A stretch of DNA of 41,067 nucleotides from the NCBI GenBank assembly GCA_900772715.1, contig CAAGRN010000203.1:1-41067 (forward strand), read 5' to 3'. The stretch is from an uncultured Subdoligranulum sp. (GTDB taxonomy: Bacteria; Bacillota_A; Clostridia; Oscillospirales; Ruminococcaceae). The notes beneath the pieces are model-generated. The model did no database searches. It was not told where the DNA came from and saw only the letters and a program-made list of their open reading frames with translations. The translations under genes and the position numbers were made by a program. Numbering within the stretch: position 1 is the first letter of the stretch; every line of letters starts with the position of its first letter. Positions 1 to 6,861 of the stretch are shown in pieces.

Positions 1-31
1 AGCCGCTTCCGGAAAAGGGAAAAATCCCTCA

Positions 32-967
32 TCAGGGGTTGTCTTGCAAAAGATGCTGCGCATCAATGTAGTCAAGCAGCTCCTTGCTTTCACTGGAGGC
101 TTTTCTGAAAAAAAGGAAGCCGCTGTCCCGCAGCTTTGCCCAGTCCTTCTTTTCTGTAAAAAGCGTGACCGTGGTCGGGTACTCAAAATAGGTCAGATTT
201 TCAAAATCCGTCAGATGGGGTCTGGCAACCGCCTTACCGTCCGGCGTGTTTCTGACGAAAGGGGAGTTATAGACAATGGTGTGAAAGTACGCCTCGTCCG
301 GGGCGTACATGGAATAAAAATAGCGGTTGAAGCCTTTGTTTTCCTCGTGAAAACGCACCAGATACTCGGCAAGATCTCGAGTCACACCAAACTGTGCGCA
401 GCCTTGATGAACAGCCATCTTTTCTCCGTTATTATTTTTTACATAATTGCGCTTAAAATGCGGGATGTGACCGTGCGCCAGAAACAGAGAACGGTTGACC
501 TCGTGCAAATACCTGACCCACCGCTTGTCGGGGCTGTCCAGATACCAGTATAGTGAGTACTTGTGGATCTCTTTGGGGTCGGTGCTTTGGGAAATGTTTT
601 GGGCAAGGATAAATTCCTTGTCGGCGTTTGCCTCAAAGTAAGCGTGGATCGCCGCATTGGAGCGTATCGGATACTCAAGCCCCTGCAGGATCACAAACCG
701 GTCAAACGGCTGCCCTGCGCGGGCAAGAGCGGTGCGAAACAAAAGTATAGTTGCCTCAATGGCAGAGTATCCGCCCCAATATACGGGTACGCGCGGCGTC
801 AGATGTACATGGGGGTTTCCCTGCAATGCCTGCGCAAACGGCTGGATATCGCATTTTCCGTCCACATGAACAAACGCCTCGTCGCCGGTGCGGTTGGTGA
901 TTTTGTCGGTAAGGCGCTTGATGTGGTCAGGGTCGGTATGGCATAGGATCAGGTAGGCGATTCTCAT
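32..967 (-). CDS. Branch/GT14-family glycosyltransferase (core-2/I-branching-like)
   Basis: The 311-residue protein looks like a bacterial member of the Branch family (Pfam PF02485, CAZy GT14), which transfers GlcNAc or xylose from nucleotide sugars onto glycans. The family hallmarks are an N-terminal MRIAYLILCHTDP strand, a VHVDGK segment near residue 34, a WGGYSAIEATI block near 64-74, and FVILQGLEYPIRS near 91-103, which matches the family's LSGxDYP-type motif. There is no signal peptide or membrane span, so it probably acts in the cytoplasm on lipid-linked or polysaccharide precursors. The ATG at 967 follows a GGGGAG ribosome site. It lies 53 bases after a nicotinamidase-like gene on the same strand, with which it has no obvious functional link. 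Acceptor and donor cannot be read from the sequence. Confidence 0.85.
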   Translation of the reverse strand: MRIAYLILCHTDPDHIKRLTDKITNRTGDEAFVHVDGKCDIQPFAQALQGNPHVHLTPRVPVYWGGYSAIEATILLFRTALARAGQPFDRFVILQGLEYPIRSNAAIHAYFEANADKEFILAQNISQSTDPKEIHKYSLYWYLDSPDKRWVRYLHEVNRSLFLAHGHIPHFKRNYVKNNNGEKMAVHQGCAQFGVTRDLAEYLVRFHEENKGFNRYFYSMYAPDEAYFHTIVYNSPFVRNTPDGKAVARPHLTDFENLTYFEYPTTVTLFTEKKDWAKLRDSGFLFFRKASSESKELLDYIDAQHLLQDNP

Positions 968-1020
968 TTCTTATCTCCCCATGCTGTCGTGTTTCGGGCA
1001 AGTCCGTAAGGAACGACGCC

Positions 1021-1596
1021 TTACGACAAAATCGTAAACTGGCATGCCTGCATGGCATCCAGCGCCGTCTGGTGGGATTGCGGCGTGACCCCGGCACAGC
1101 AATCGGCTTGAATTTCGATTTCCGTTTCGGGGAAAGCGGCGCGCAGCACCATGGCGTTGCTGATTACGCAGATGTCGGTGCAGTAGCCGTAGATGATAAT
1201 TTTCTCGATATCCTCGACGCTGCGGTTGTGCGCCATCAGCTCGTCCAAAATGTCGCCAGGCAGCATATAGCTGCCGAAGGTCGGCTTGTCGATGATGCGG
1301 CAAACGGCAGGTTCGGTGTCGGACATAGCCGTTTCCAGCTCGTCGGCAAGGTTCCAGCCGTCCTCGCCCTGAATGCAATGCGCCACGGGCAGGTGGCATC
1401 CCTCGCGGGTCTGCAGATAGTTGTCGGGGTGGGTATCCCGGGTAAAGAACATCCAGTGTCCTGCGCGGGCATGGCTTTGGGCGGTCTGCGCCAGATGCGC
1501 CACGTTGGCTTGCGCCTGCTCGTTGGCAAGCGCACCGGTGATAAAGTCCTTCTGGACATCGACCACAATATCGATGATGATTTTGTTTTCACTCAT
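1021..1596 (-). CDS. Isochorismatase-family cysteine hydrolase, nicotinamidase-like
   Basis: This 191-residue cytoplasmic hydrolase carries the Asp-Lys-Cys triad of the isochorismatase superfamily. I read these as Asp13 in VVDVQKDF, Lys104 in IIDKPTFGS and Cys143 in the CTDICV turn. The DTHPDNY and LPVAHCIQGEDGW segments are typical of nicotinamidases, which convert nicotinamide to nicotinate plus ammonia for NAD salvage. The frame is open for 16 codons further upstream, but ATG 1596 is chosen because AAAGGAG sits just before it, and a TTTACA-N17-TATACT promoter at 1633-1661 would start transcription inside the longer reading. Nicotinamidases are often a little longer (about 200-215 residues), so a related amidohydrolase activity remains possible. 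Confidence 0.85.
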   Translation of the reverse strand: MSENKIIIDIVVDVQKDFITGALANEQAQANVAHLAQTAQSHARAGHWMFFTRDTHPDNYLQTREGCHLPVAHCIQGEDGWNLADELETAMSDTEPAVCRIIDKPTFGSYMLPGDILDELMAHNRSVEDIEKIIIYGYCTDICVISNAMVLRAAFPETEIEIQADCCAGVTPQSHQTALDAMQACQFTILS

Positions 1597-1632
1597 AATT
1601 TCCGGCTCCTTTATATAAAGTAGGTTGCTATC

Positions 1633-1661
1633 AGTATAGCGCAATAGGGCGGCGGTGTAAA
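1633..1661 (-). promoter_or_regulatory. Sigma-A promoter for the nicotinamidase-like gene
   Basis: On the minus strand TTTACA (1661-1656) is followed after exactly 17 bases by TATACT (1638-1633). Transcription would begin about 30 bases before the ATG at 1596. It probably also serves the downstream glycosyltransferase. Confidence 0.6.
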
Positions 1662-1698
1662 TGGCAGGGGTGGAAATTTGCCGTGCAAAGAAGCTGCC

Positions 1699-2523
1699 TT
1701 ACGGGGTATCCTCGACATAGAACAGGATCTTTGTGATATACTCGGTTTCATCCCCGGTGGAAAGATAGTCGATCAGGGCAAATTCGTAGGAGTCCGAGAT
1801 AATAGGCAGCCGATGCGCGCGGCAATAGTGCAAAAGGCGCTCATACGCTGTGCCGATGGAGAGATAATCCCCCGTGTGATAGGTCACGGCGCACCGCCCT
1901 GCGGGCAGCTCGACAACACCGGGGGCAGAGCATTTTTCAATCGGCAAAAAGGCATGGGATGCCAGCGTATACTGCCCCTGCAGGATGCGCGCTAGCGGCA
2001 CGATGGCGCCGCTTTGAAAGAAAACCGGCAGCCGCTCCTTAAACGAGCGCACAAAGCACTGCTTGGTCGCCATACTGACCCTATCCAAGGTGTACGGGGC
2101 GGCAACTTCCTGCCATACAATATACTGGCTTTGGACGGTTTGCACCGAAACCTCAGCGTATTGGCTGCGAATTGCCGCCGATTGCTCCAGCTGCAGGCAG
2201 CGATGCTCAACGCGGCTTTTGATCAGCTGCAATTCCTCGATTTGGCGGTCAATGATGGTCAGCTGCTTGCGCAAAACCACCATAGAAGTGTCAAGGGTGT
2301 ATTCCTTTAAATAGGATTTGATTTCATCCAGCGAAAAGCCGATGCGCTTCATAATGCAGATGGTGTCCAGAAAATCCAGCTGGGCGGCGCTGTAATAGCG
2401 GTAGCCGTTTTCCGGGTCCACATACGCCGGGCAGAACAGCCCGATCTTGTCATAAAAAATCAAGGTCTGGCGGGAAATGTTTTGCAGCTTGGATAATTCG
2501 CCGATGGAAAACAGATTTTTCAT
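1699..2523 (-). CDS. MerR-family regulator with GyrI-like effector domain (BmrR type)
   Basis: The 274-residue protein has the three MerR-family parts in order. A winged-helix DNA-binding domain spans residues 1-72 (FSIGELSKL, RQTLIFYDKIGLF, YRYYSAAQLDFL). A dimerisation helix runs about 75-118, rich in heptad Leu/Ile. A C-terminal domain of about 150 residues resembles the GyrI-like/BmrR ligand pocket (LPAGRCAVTYHTGDY, and DSYEFALIDYLSTGDETEY near the end). Such proteins usually sense hydrophobic cations or drugs and activate a promoter by untwisting a 19-bp spacer. Just that kind of operator lies in the 76-base gap to the divergent YitT-family gene. The ATG at 2523 follows AAGGGGG. Confidence 0.88.
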   Translation of the reverse strand: MKNLFSIGELSKLQNISRQTLIFYDKIGLFCPAYVDPENGYRYYSAAQLDFLDTICIMKRIGFSLDEIKSYLKEYTLDTSMVVLRKQLTIIDRQIEELQLIKSRVEHRCLQLEQSAAIRSQYAEVSVQTVQSQYIVWQEVAAPYTLDRVSMATKQCFVRSFKERLPVFFQSGAIVPLARILQGQYTLASHAFLPIEKCSAPGVVELPAGRCAVTYHTGDYLSIGTAYERLLHYCRAHRLPIISDSYEFALIDYLSTGDETEYITKILFYVEDTP

Positions 2524-2532
2524 AAAACCCCC

Positions 2533-2563
2533 TTGACTTTATAGTTACTATACAGTTTATAAT
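2533..2563 (+). promoter_or_regulatory. MerR-type promoter/operator, 19-bp spacer with central dyad
   Basis: TTGACT (2533-2538) and TATAAT (2558-2563) are separated by 19 bases, the overlong spacing diagnostic of MerR-regulated promoters. The spacer contains the perfect dyad TATAGT-T-ACTATA (2540-2552), flanked by a further ACT/AGT pair (2536-2556). It reads toward the YitT-family gene at 2600. On the minus strand TTGTAT (2575-2570), 17 bases, then TATAGT (2552-2547) gives a merR promoter whose -10 lies in the same operator, so autoregulation is expected. Confidence 0.8.
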
Positions 2564-2599
2564 TATAGCATACAAACGGCAATTCAACAAGGAGGCAAA

Positions 2600-3277
2600 T
2601 TGAAATTGAGATCCCGCATTTCCGCGCTTTGGGGTAAGTTGACAGAGGGGCTTACCTTACAAAAGATTATACTGATCATGCTGGGCGCTATGATCTGCAC
2701 CTTCGGCATTCACAACATCCACCAGCGCACCCATATTACCGAGGGCGGCGTCATCGGCTTGATGCTGTTTGTTGAGCATTGGTGCGCGTTTTCGCCCGCC
2801 TACATTACGCCGGTGCTGGATATTGCCTGCTACCTTTTGGCGTTTCGGTATCTGGGCGCCGGGTTTATCAAAATATCCATCGTATCTACGATGTTTGTTT
2901 CCGGTTTTTATAAACTGTGGGAGCAGTTTCCCCCGATGCTGCCGGATCTGTCTGACCATCCGCTGGCGGCAGCGGTGCTGGGCGGGTTGTTTGTCGGTAT
3001 CGGCGTGGGGCTGATTATCCGGCAGGGCGGCTCCAGCGGCGGGGACGATGCGCTGGCACTGTCCATTTCCCATATTTTCAAGTGGCGGCTGTCGCGCTCG
3101 TATCTGTTTACCGACCTGGTCGTTCTGATGCTGTCGCTGAGTTATATCCCCGTGAGGCGCATTGCGTTTTCGCTGATTACCGTCACAATTTCCTCGTACC
3201 TGATTGACTGGGTAAAGGAATTTGAATTTCCCGCAGCCAAAAAATCCAAGGCGGCGCAGCAGCAGTCCGAGTGCTGA
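2600..3277 (+). CDS. YitT/YczE-like multispanning membrane protein (short form)
   Basis: This is a 225-residue integral membrane protein with about five hydrophobic segments (roughly residues 22-40, 52-72, 80-100, 120-142 and 168-195). It contains the family-like GGVIGLML and GGSSGGDDALALS loops and belongs with the YitT (DUF161) group, whose transport role is undefined. It lacks the cytoplasmic DUF2179 domain that the second YitT-type protein in this window (5727-6587) carries. The start is a TTG at 2600, four bases after GGAGG; TTG at 2606 is the alternative. Its promoter carries the MerR operator, so it is the likely target of the divergent regulator, perhaps as an export or detoxification component. 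Confidence 0.75.
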   Translation: MKLRSRISALWGKLTEGLTLQKIILIMLGAMICTFGIHNIHQRTHITEGGVIGLMLFVEHWCAFSPAYITPVLDIACYLLAFRYLGAGFIKISIVSTMFVSGFYKLWEQFPPMLPDLSDHPLAAAVLGGLFVGIGVGLIIRQGGSSGGDDALALSISHIFKWRLSRSYLFTDLVVLMLSLSYIPVRRIAFSLITVTISSYLIDWVKEFEFPAAKKSKAAQQQSEC

Positions 3278-3289
3278 CGCCGCCAAACT

Positions 3290-3326
3290 GCCGGCAGGGC
3301 TTTGCGCCTTGCCAGCTTTCTTTTTG
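3290..3326 (+). terminator. Rho-independent terminator after the YitT-like gene
   Basis: GCCGGCAGGGC (3290-3300), loop TTTGC, and GCCTTGCCAGC (3306-3316) form an 11-bp stem with one mismatch and one G-U pair. TTTCTTTTTG follows. Confidence 0.75.
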
Positions 3327-3362
3327 TGCGCTATCGCACAACCGGGAAATCTGTGATATAAT
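3324..3362 (+). promoter_or_regulatory. Extended -10 promoter for the MFS gene with an adjoining dyad
   Basis: TGATATAAT (3354-3362) is an extended -10 element without a good -35. Just upstream is a perfect inverted repeat, TTGTGCG-CTAT-CGCACAA (3324-3341), covering the place where the -35 would lie. This suggests an activator or repressor site. No regulator gene is adjacent. Confidence 0.5.
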
Positions 3363-3433
3363 ACTGCTGATGCGCAAGAAAGCCTTGCCGTTTATGGTTC
3401 CGCACATTTTTTAGTTGAGGGAGAGTATACAAA

Positions 3434-4603
3434 ATGCTACATCTGCTTTTGGCAGTGATTTATCTGTCTTTTATCAGTCTTGGGCTGCCGGATGCCGTGC
3501 TGGGCGCGGCGTGGCCGACCATCTATCAGGGATTCGGTGTGCCGCTTTCGTATTCGGGGGTGGTTGCCTGCATCATCTCGGTGGGTACGGTGATTTCCAG
3601 CCTGCAAAGCGACCGTCTGACCCGCCGCTTTGGCGCGGGTGTCGTAACGGCAGCCAGTGTGGCAATGACCGCGCTGGCACTGTTCGGATTTTCTGCCAGC
3701 CATTCGTTTGGGGCGCTTTGCGTGTGGGCTGTGCCGTATGGTCTGGGTGCCGGAAGCGTGGACGCAGCGCTGAACAACTATGTGGCGCTGCATTTTGCCA
3801 GCCGCCATATGAGCTGGCTGCACTGTATGTGGGGCGTGGGTGCTTCTATCGGTCCGTACATTATGGGGGCGGTGCTGACCCGCGGCTTGGGCTGGCACAC
3901 AGGGTACCGCCTGATCGGCGGCATTCAGCTGGTGCTGACGATTGTGATTTTCCTCAGCCTGCCACTGTGGAAAAAGCAGGTCAAGGGCAGCGATGCAGCA
4001 CCGGAGGTCTGCACCCGCCCGTTGACCTTGCGGCAGATCCTGCAAATTCCCGGGGTAAAGCAGGTTCTGGTAATGTTTTTCTGCTATTGCGCCTTGGAAC
4101 AGACCGCCGGTTTGTGGGCAAGCAGCTATCTGGTTTTGTATAAGGGCATTGCGCCGGAAACAGCCGCCGGATTTGCCAGCTTGTTTTATATCGGCATCAC
4201 GGCAGGGCGCGCATTGTGCGGCTTTTTGACCCTGAGATTCAACGATGCCCAGATGATCCGTATGGGACTTTGCGGCATAGCGGTTGGTATCGCCGCACTT
4301 TTGCTGCCGTTGGGGCAGGCGGCAACTCTGGTCGGGCTGATCGTGGTCGGGCTGGGCTGTGCGCCGGTTTACCCCAGTGTGATCCACGCAACGCCGGAAT
4401 ATTTCGGCGCGGACAAATCGCAGGCGATTATCGGCGTACAGATGGCAAGCGCCTACGTCGGCAACTGTGTGATGCCGCCGCTGTTCGGATTTATTGCCAA
4501 CCACACGACGGTTGCGGTTTACCCGTTCTACCTGCTGACGCTGCTGCTTTTGATGGCAGCCATGCACAAAAAGCTGCTGCAGACAAAAGCGGTCTGCGGC
4601 TGA
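3434..4603 (+). CDS. MFS transporter, 12-TM
   Basis: This is a 389-residue major facilitator superfamily permease with about 12 hydrophobic spans. The first span carries SLGLPDAVLGAAWP, typical of the FucP-like sugar/drug antiporter branch. The motif-A loop SDRLTRRFGAG lies near residues 59-69 between TM2 and TM3. A YGLGAGSVDAALNNY segment near 98-112, and the Trp-rich MSWLHCMWGVGASIGP that follows, are common in Clostridia MFS proteins annotated as sugar efflux or uptake systems. The substrate cannot be assigned. ATG 3434 follows GGGAG. It is monocistronic, with a strong hairpin just after its stop. Confidence 0.85.
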   Translation: MLHLLLAVIYLSFISLGLPDAVLGAAWPTIYQGFGVPLSYSGVVACIISVGTVISSLQSDRLTRRFGAGVVTAASVAMTALALFGFSASHSFGALCVWAVPYGLGAGSVDAALNNYVALHFASRHMSWLHCMWGVGASIGPYIMGAVLTRGLGWHTGYRLIGGIQLVLTIVIFLSLPLWKKQVKGSDAAPEVCTRPLTLRQILQIPGVKQVLVMFFCYCALEQTAGLWASSYLVLYKGIAPETAAGFASLFYIGITAGRALCGFLTLRFNDAQMIRMGLCGIAVGIAALLLPLGQAATLVGLIVVGLGCAPVYPSVIHATPEYFGADKSQAIIGVQMASAYVGNCVMPPLFGFIANHTTVAVYPFYLLTLLLLMAAMHKKLLQTKAVCG

Positions 4604-4616
4604 ACCAACGGGCAAA

Positions 4617-4655
4617 AACGCCGCCCCGAAGGACGGCGTTCTGTTTTGCTTTTTT
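4617..4655 (+). terminator. Rho-independent terminator after the MFS gene
   Basis: AACGCCGCCC (4617-4626) pairs with GGACGGCGTT (4631-4640) with one mismatch and a four-base loop. CTGTTTTGCTTTTTT follows. Confidence 0.85.
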
Positions 4656-4704
4656 ATGAAACCATGCTACAGAAAAAATAAAACCAACGCAGGAGGCGTT
4701 AGAT

Positions 4705-5229
4705 ATGAACACGCTGGAAGCCCTTCTTACCCGGCGCAGCTGCCGAAAATTCACCGATAAACCGATAGAAAAAGAGAAGCTGCACCAACTGCTGCAGGCT
4801 GCCATGAGCGGACCGAGCTGTGTCAACGCAAGGGACTGGTCGTTTGTTGTGGTGACCGACCCCGAAAAGCTGGCACAGATGGCAGACGCCAACGGACGCC
4901 CGGCAGAGCCGTTGCGCAAAGCGGCAGCGGGCATTCTGGTCTGCGGGGATCTGCAGCGCGCCTTTCCGCCGGCTCAGGCGTATTGGGTGATTGACGGCGC
5001 CATCGCGGCGCAAAATATCTGCCTTGCCGCGCAGGAGCTGGGGCTGGGTGCGGTCTGGCTGGGAACGTGGCCCCAGCAGGACAGGGTAGAGGCGCAGAAG
5101 AATCTGTTTGCCCTGCCGGAGTCCATCGTGCCGCACTCCATTATAGCGCTCGGCTACCCGGACATAGATTTAACCGCCCCGCGCGAGAAACGCTATGAGG
5201 CTGACCGCGTTCATTTTGAACGGTGGTAA
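4705..5229 (+). CDS. Nitroreductase-family FMN oxidoreductase
   Basis: This 174-residue NfsB/FRase-type flavoprotein reduces nitro compounds, quinones or flavins with NAD(P)H. The signatures are an N-terminal TRRSCRKFTDKPI near residues 9-21 whose Arg residues contact FMN phosphate, a SGPSCVNARDWSFVVV segment near 35-50, the central IDGAIAAQNICLAAQELGLGAVWLG helix and turn, and a C-terminal ALGYP motif. This is the short Clostridia form with one FMN site per homodimer subunit. The ATG follows AGGAGGCGTTAGAT. Its stop is three bases from the end of the convergent HIRAN gene. No clear promoter separates it from the MFS terminator. The physiological substrate is unknown. Confidence 0.88.
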   Translation: MNTLEALLTRRSCRKFTDKPIEKEKLHQLLQAAMSGPSCVNARDWSFVVVTDPEKLAQMADANGRPAEPLRKAAAGILVCGDLQRAFPPAQAYWVIDGAIAAQNICLAAQELGLGAVWLGTWPQQDRVEAQKNLFALPESIVPHSIIALGYPDIDLTAPREKRYEADRVHFERW

Positions 5230-5232
5230 ACC

Positions 5233-5583
5233 TTACGGCTGCGGCGTTTGCTCTGCACCCGTGTGCGGCAGCTCACACAGACTCTCGGGTCCGGTCAGCT
5301 TCACCTTGCAGATGACCGCACCGTCCAGCACATATTCCACCTTGGCGGTGGTGTCCTTCCCGATTTTATCGTACAACCGCCCGCCGCTCAGGCAATCCCC
5401 CAGCACGGTGTGGGGGCTGTTGGCAACATAGCCGACACAGCCAAGCCCCGGCAATTCAGCACGGATGGCTTCCTTGTCATAGCAGTTATCCGGCTCCTTG
5501 ACCAGCTGGATTTTTTGCCCCACGGCAAAGGGCTTGCTGCCGAAATGATAGTGGATTCCCGTAATGGTAACAAATGCTTTCAT
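5233..5583 (-). CDS. Stand-alone HIRAN-domain protein
   Basis: This small protein of 116 residues consists of essentially one HIRAN domain (known from HIP116/Rad5p N-termini). It shows an FVTITGIHYHFG strand at the start, a FAVGQKIQLVKEPDNCYDKEAIRAEL core and GLGCVGYVANSPHTVLGDCLSGGRLYDKI. In eukaryotic helicases HIRAN binds the 3' end of DNA. Short bacterial versions are common and their function is not established. The frame is open to 5694, but ATG 5583 is preceded by AAGGAGG, and the upstream residues resemble intergenic sequence. There is no signal peptide and the protein is likely cytoplasmic. Confidence 0.85.
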   Translation of the reverse strand: MKAFVTITGIHYHFGSKPFAVGQKIQLVKEPDNCYDKEAIRAELPGLGCVGYVANSPHTVLGDCLSGGRLYDKIGKDTTAKVEYVLDGAVICKVKLTGPESLCELPHTGAEQTPQP

Positions 5584-5690
5584 AAAGATCCTCCTTGGTG
5601 ATGAGCTTTTGCATTTCAGGTTCTTGGTATCTTTAGTATACAGCATCTTATGTCCCATAATTTGTACTATAAAAAAACTTACATACAGAA

Positions 5691-5724
5691 ACATCCCCGC
5701 CGTTTTTACAAACAGCGGGGATGT
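5691..5724 (-). terminator. Hairpin terminator after the YitT/DUF2179 gene
   Basis: A perfect 10-bp inverted repeat ACATCCCCGC (5691-5700) / GCGGGGATGT (5715-5724) lies three bases beyond the stop at 5727. Read on the minus strand, a run of seven T residues follows about ten bases later, so termination is plausible but not ideal. Confidence 0.6.
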
Positions 5725-5726
5725 GT

Positions 5727-6587
5727 TTATATTTTGGGTTGGTAGCGCATATCCGATACCGTGTAGATGGTGATAAATGCCTGCGGGTCCTCGCGGTTCA
5801 TAAAGTTCATCAGCTTCTGGTACTCGGATTTGTCCACAATGGTAATAATTTCACGGCGTTTTTCCAGATTATACGCCCCGTAGGACTCATACACGGTGGC
5901 GCCGCTGTGCAGGTCGTGGATGATGAAGTGCCGCAGCGCTTCCTCTTTTTTGGTGATGATACAGACGCGCCGCTTGATGTTGTGGTCAAAGATAAAATGA
6001 TCCAGCACCAGACCGTTGAAATAGGTTCCCAATACGCTGAGAACAACGGTCTTTTTGTCGTAGACCAGCGCCGCCGACAGTGCCACGCACATACCGGAAA
6101 GCGACATCGCCCGCCCCAAATCCATATGCAGGTACTTGTTCATAATCTTGGCTACGATATCCAGCCCGCCGGACGAGGCATTGCGGTTAAACAGGATGCT
6201 CAGCCCCACGCTGACCACCAGAATGTAGCACAGCACATCCAGCTCCTGGCTGTCGGTCAGCGAACCGATGTTTGGGAAAACGCGCTCCAGCACGCCGATA
6301 AAAAACGGCAGCAGAATGCTGGTGTACACGGTTTTGGCGCCAAATTCGCGCCCGCAGGTCAAAAAGCCGATCAGCAACAGCACAACGTTTAAAATCATCG
6401 TAATGGCAGACAGCGGCAGCGGCACAAAGTTGGACAGCACGATCCCCAAACCGGAAATGCTGCTGACCGATGTATGGCTTGGCACCAGAAAAAAATAGAC
6501 CGCCGCCGCAATGACCGCCACGGCTGCCGTCAGAATACAAACCTCCTGCACGGCGGCAAGGGCGCGATTTTGTTTGTGATTTGGCAT
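5727..6587 (-). CDS. YitT-family membrane protein with C-terminal DUF2179
   Basis: The 286-residue protein has five or six hydrophobic segments in residues 12-200, including an SSISGLGIVLSNF loop near 42-54 and a SSGGLDIVAKIMNKY loop near 160-174, which are YitT (DUF161) features. A cytoplasmic DUF2179 domain of about 80 residues starts near KRRVCIITKKEEALRHFII and contains GATVYESYGAY and REIITIVDKSE. DUF2179 resembles small ligand-binding ferredoxin-fold domains and may sense a metabolite. Transport activity is not established. ATG 6587 is chosen over an open frame to 6611 because AAGGAGAAGCAGCT precedes it. It is monocistronic with its own promoter and terminator. Confidence 0.88.
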   Translation of the reverse strand: MPNHKQNRALAAVQEVCILTAAVAVIAAAVYFFLVPSHTSVSSISGLGIVLSNFVPLPLSAITMILNVVLLLIGFLTCGREFGAKTVYTSILLPFFIGVLERVFPNIGSLTDSQELDVLCYILVVSVGLSILFNRNASSGGLDIVAKIMNKYLHMDLGRAMSLSGMCVALSAALVYDKKTVVLSVLGTYFNGLVLDHFIFDHNIKRRVCIITKKEEALRHFIIHDLHSGATVYESYGAYNLEKRREIITIVDKSEYQKLMNFMNREDPQAFITIYTVSDMRYQPKI

Positions 6588-6623
6588 AGCTGCTTCTCCT
6601 TGACTTTGCAAAACTTTTTTTCT

Positions 6624-6652
6624 ATTATAGTCGCTTTATGCAGAAAAGTAAA
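6624..6652 (-). promoter_or_regulatory. Sigma-A promoter for the YitT/DUF2179 gene
   Basis: On the minus strand TTTACT (6652-6647), 17 bases, then TATAAT (6629-6624). The start point would lie about 30 bases before ATG 6587. Confidence 0.6.
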
Positions 6653-6720
6653 TGAAACCACCGCATTCCAGCGAAAAACTGACGGCATTTTTCCAATTTT
6701 TAGAAAATATTCAGAAATCG

Positions 6721-6752
6721 ATAACATTTGTGATATGTTATAATGTTATAAT
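6721..6752 (+). promoter_or_regulatory. Promoter region of the DUF1538 operon with dyad
   Basis: Two TATAAT boxes (6739-6744 and 6747-6752) lie in an AT-rich stretch. An inverted repeat ATAACAT-N7-ATGTTAT (6721-6741) overlaps the first, which could be an operator. No convincing -35 is present. The leader to the first gene is about 100 bases. Confidence 0.45.
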
Positions 6753-6861
6753 TACAAGGAAATATTTGGATTGGGATTTGCAGGGAGGAAGTCAGCAAAC
6801 GCCTTTTTGATCTGTAAACACCGTGCAAAAAGAAACACTCTGTTGAAAGGTGGGCGTAGAA

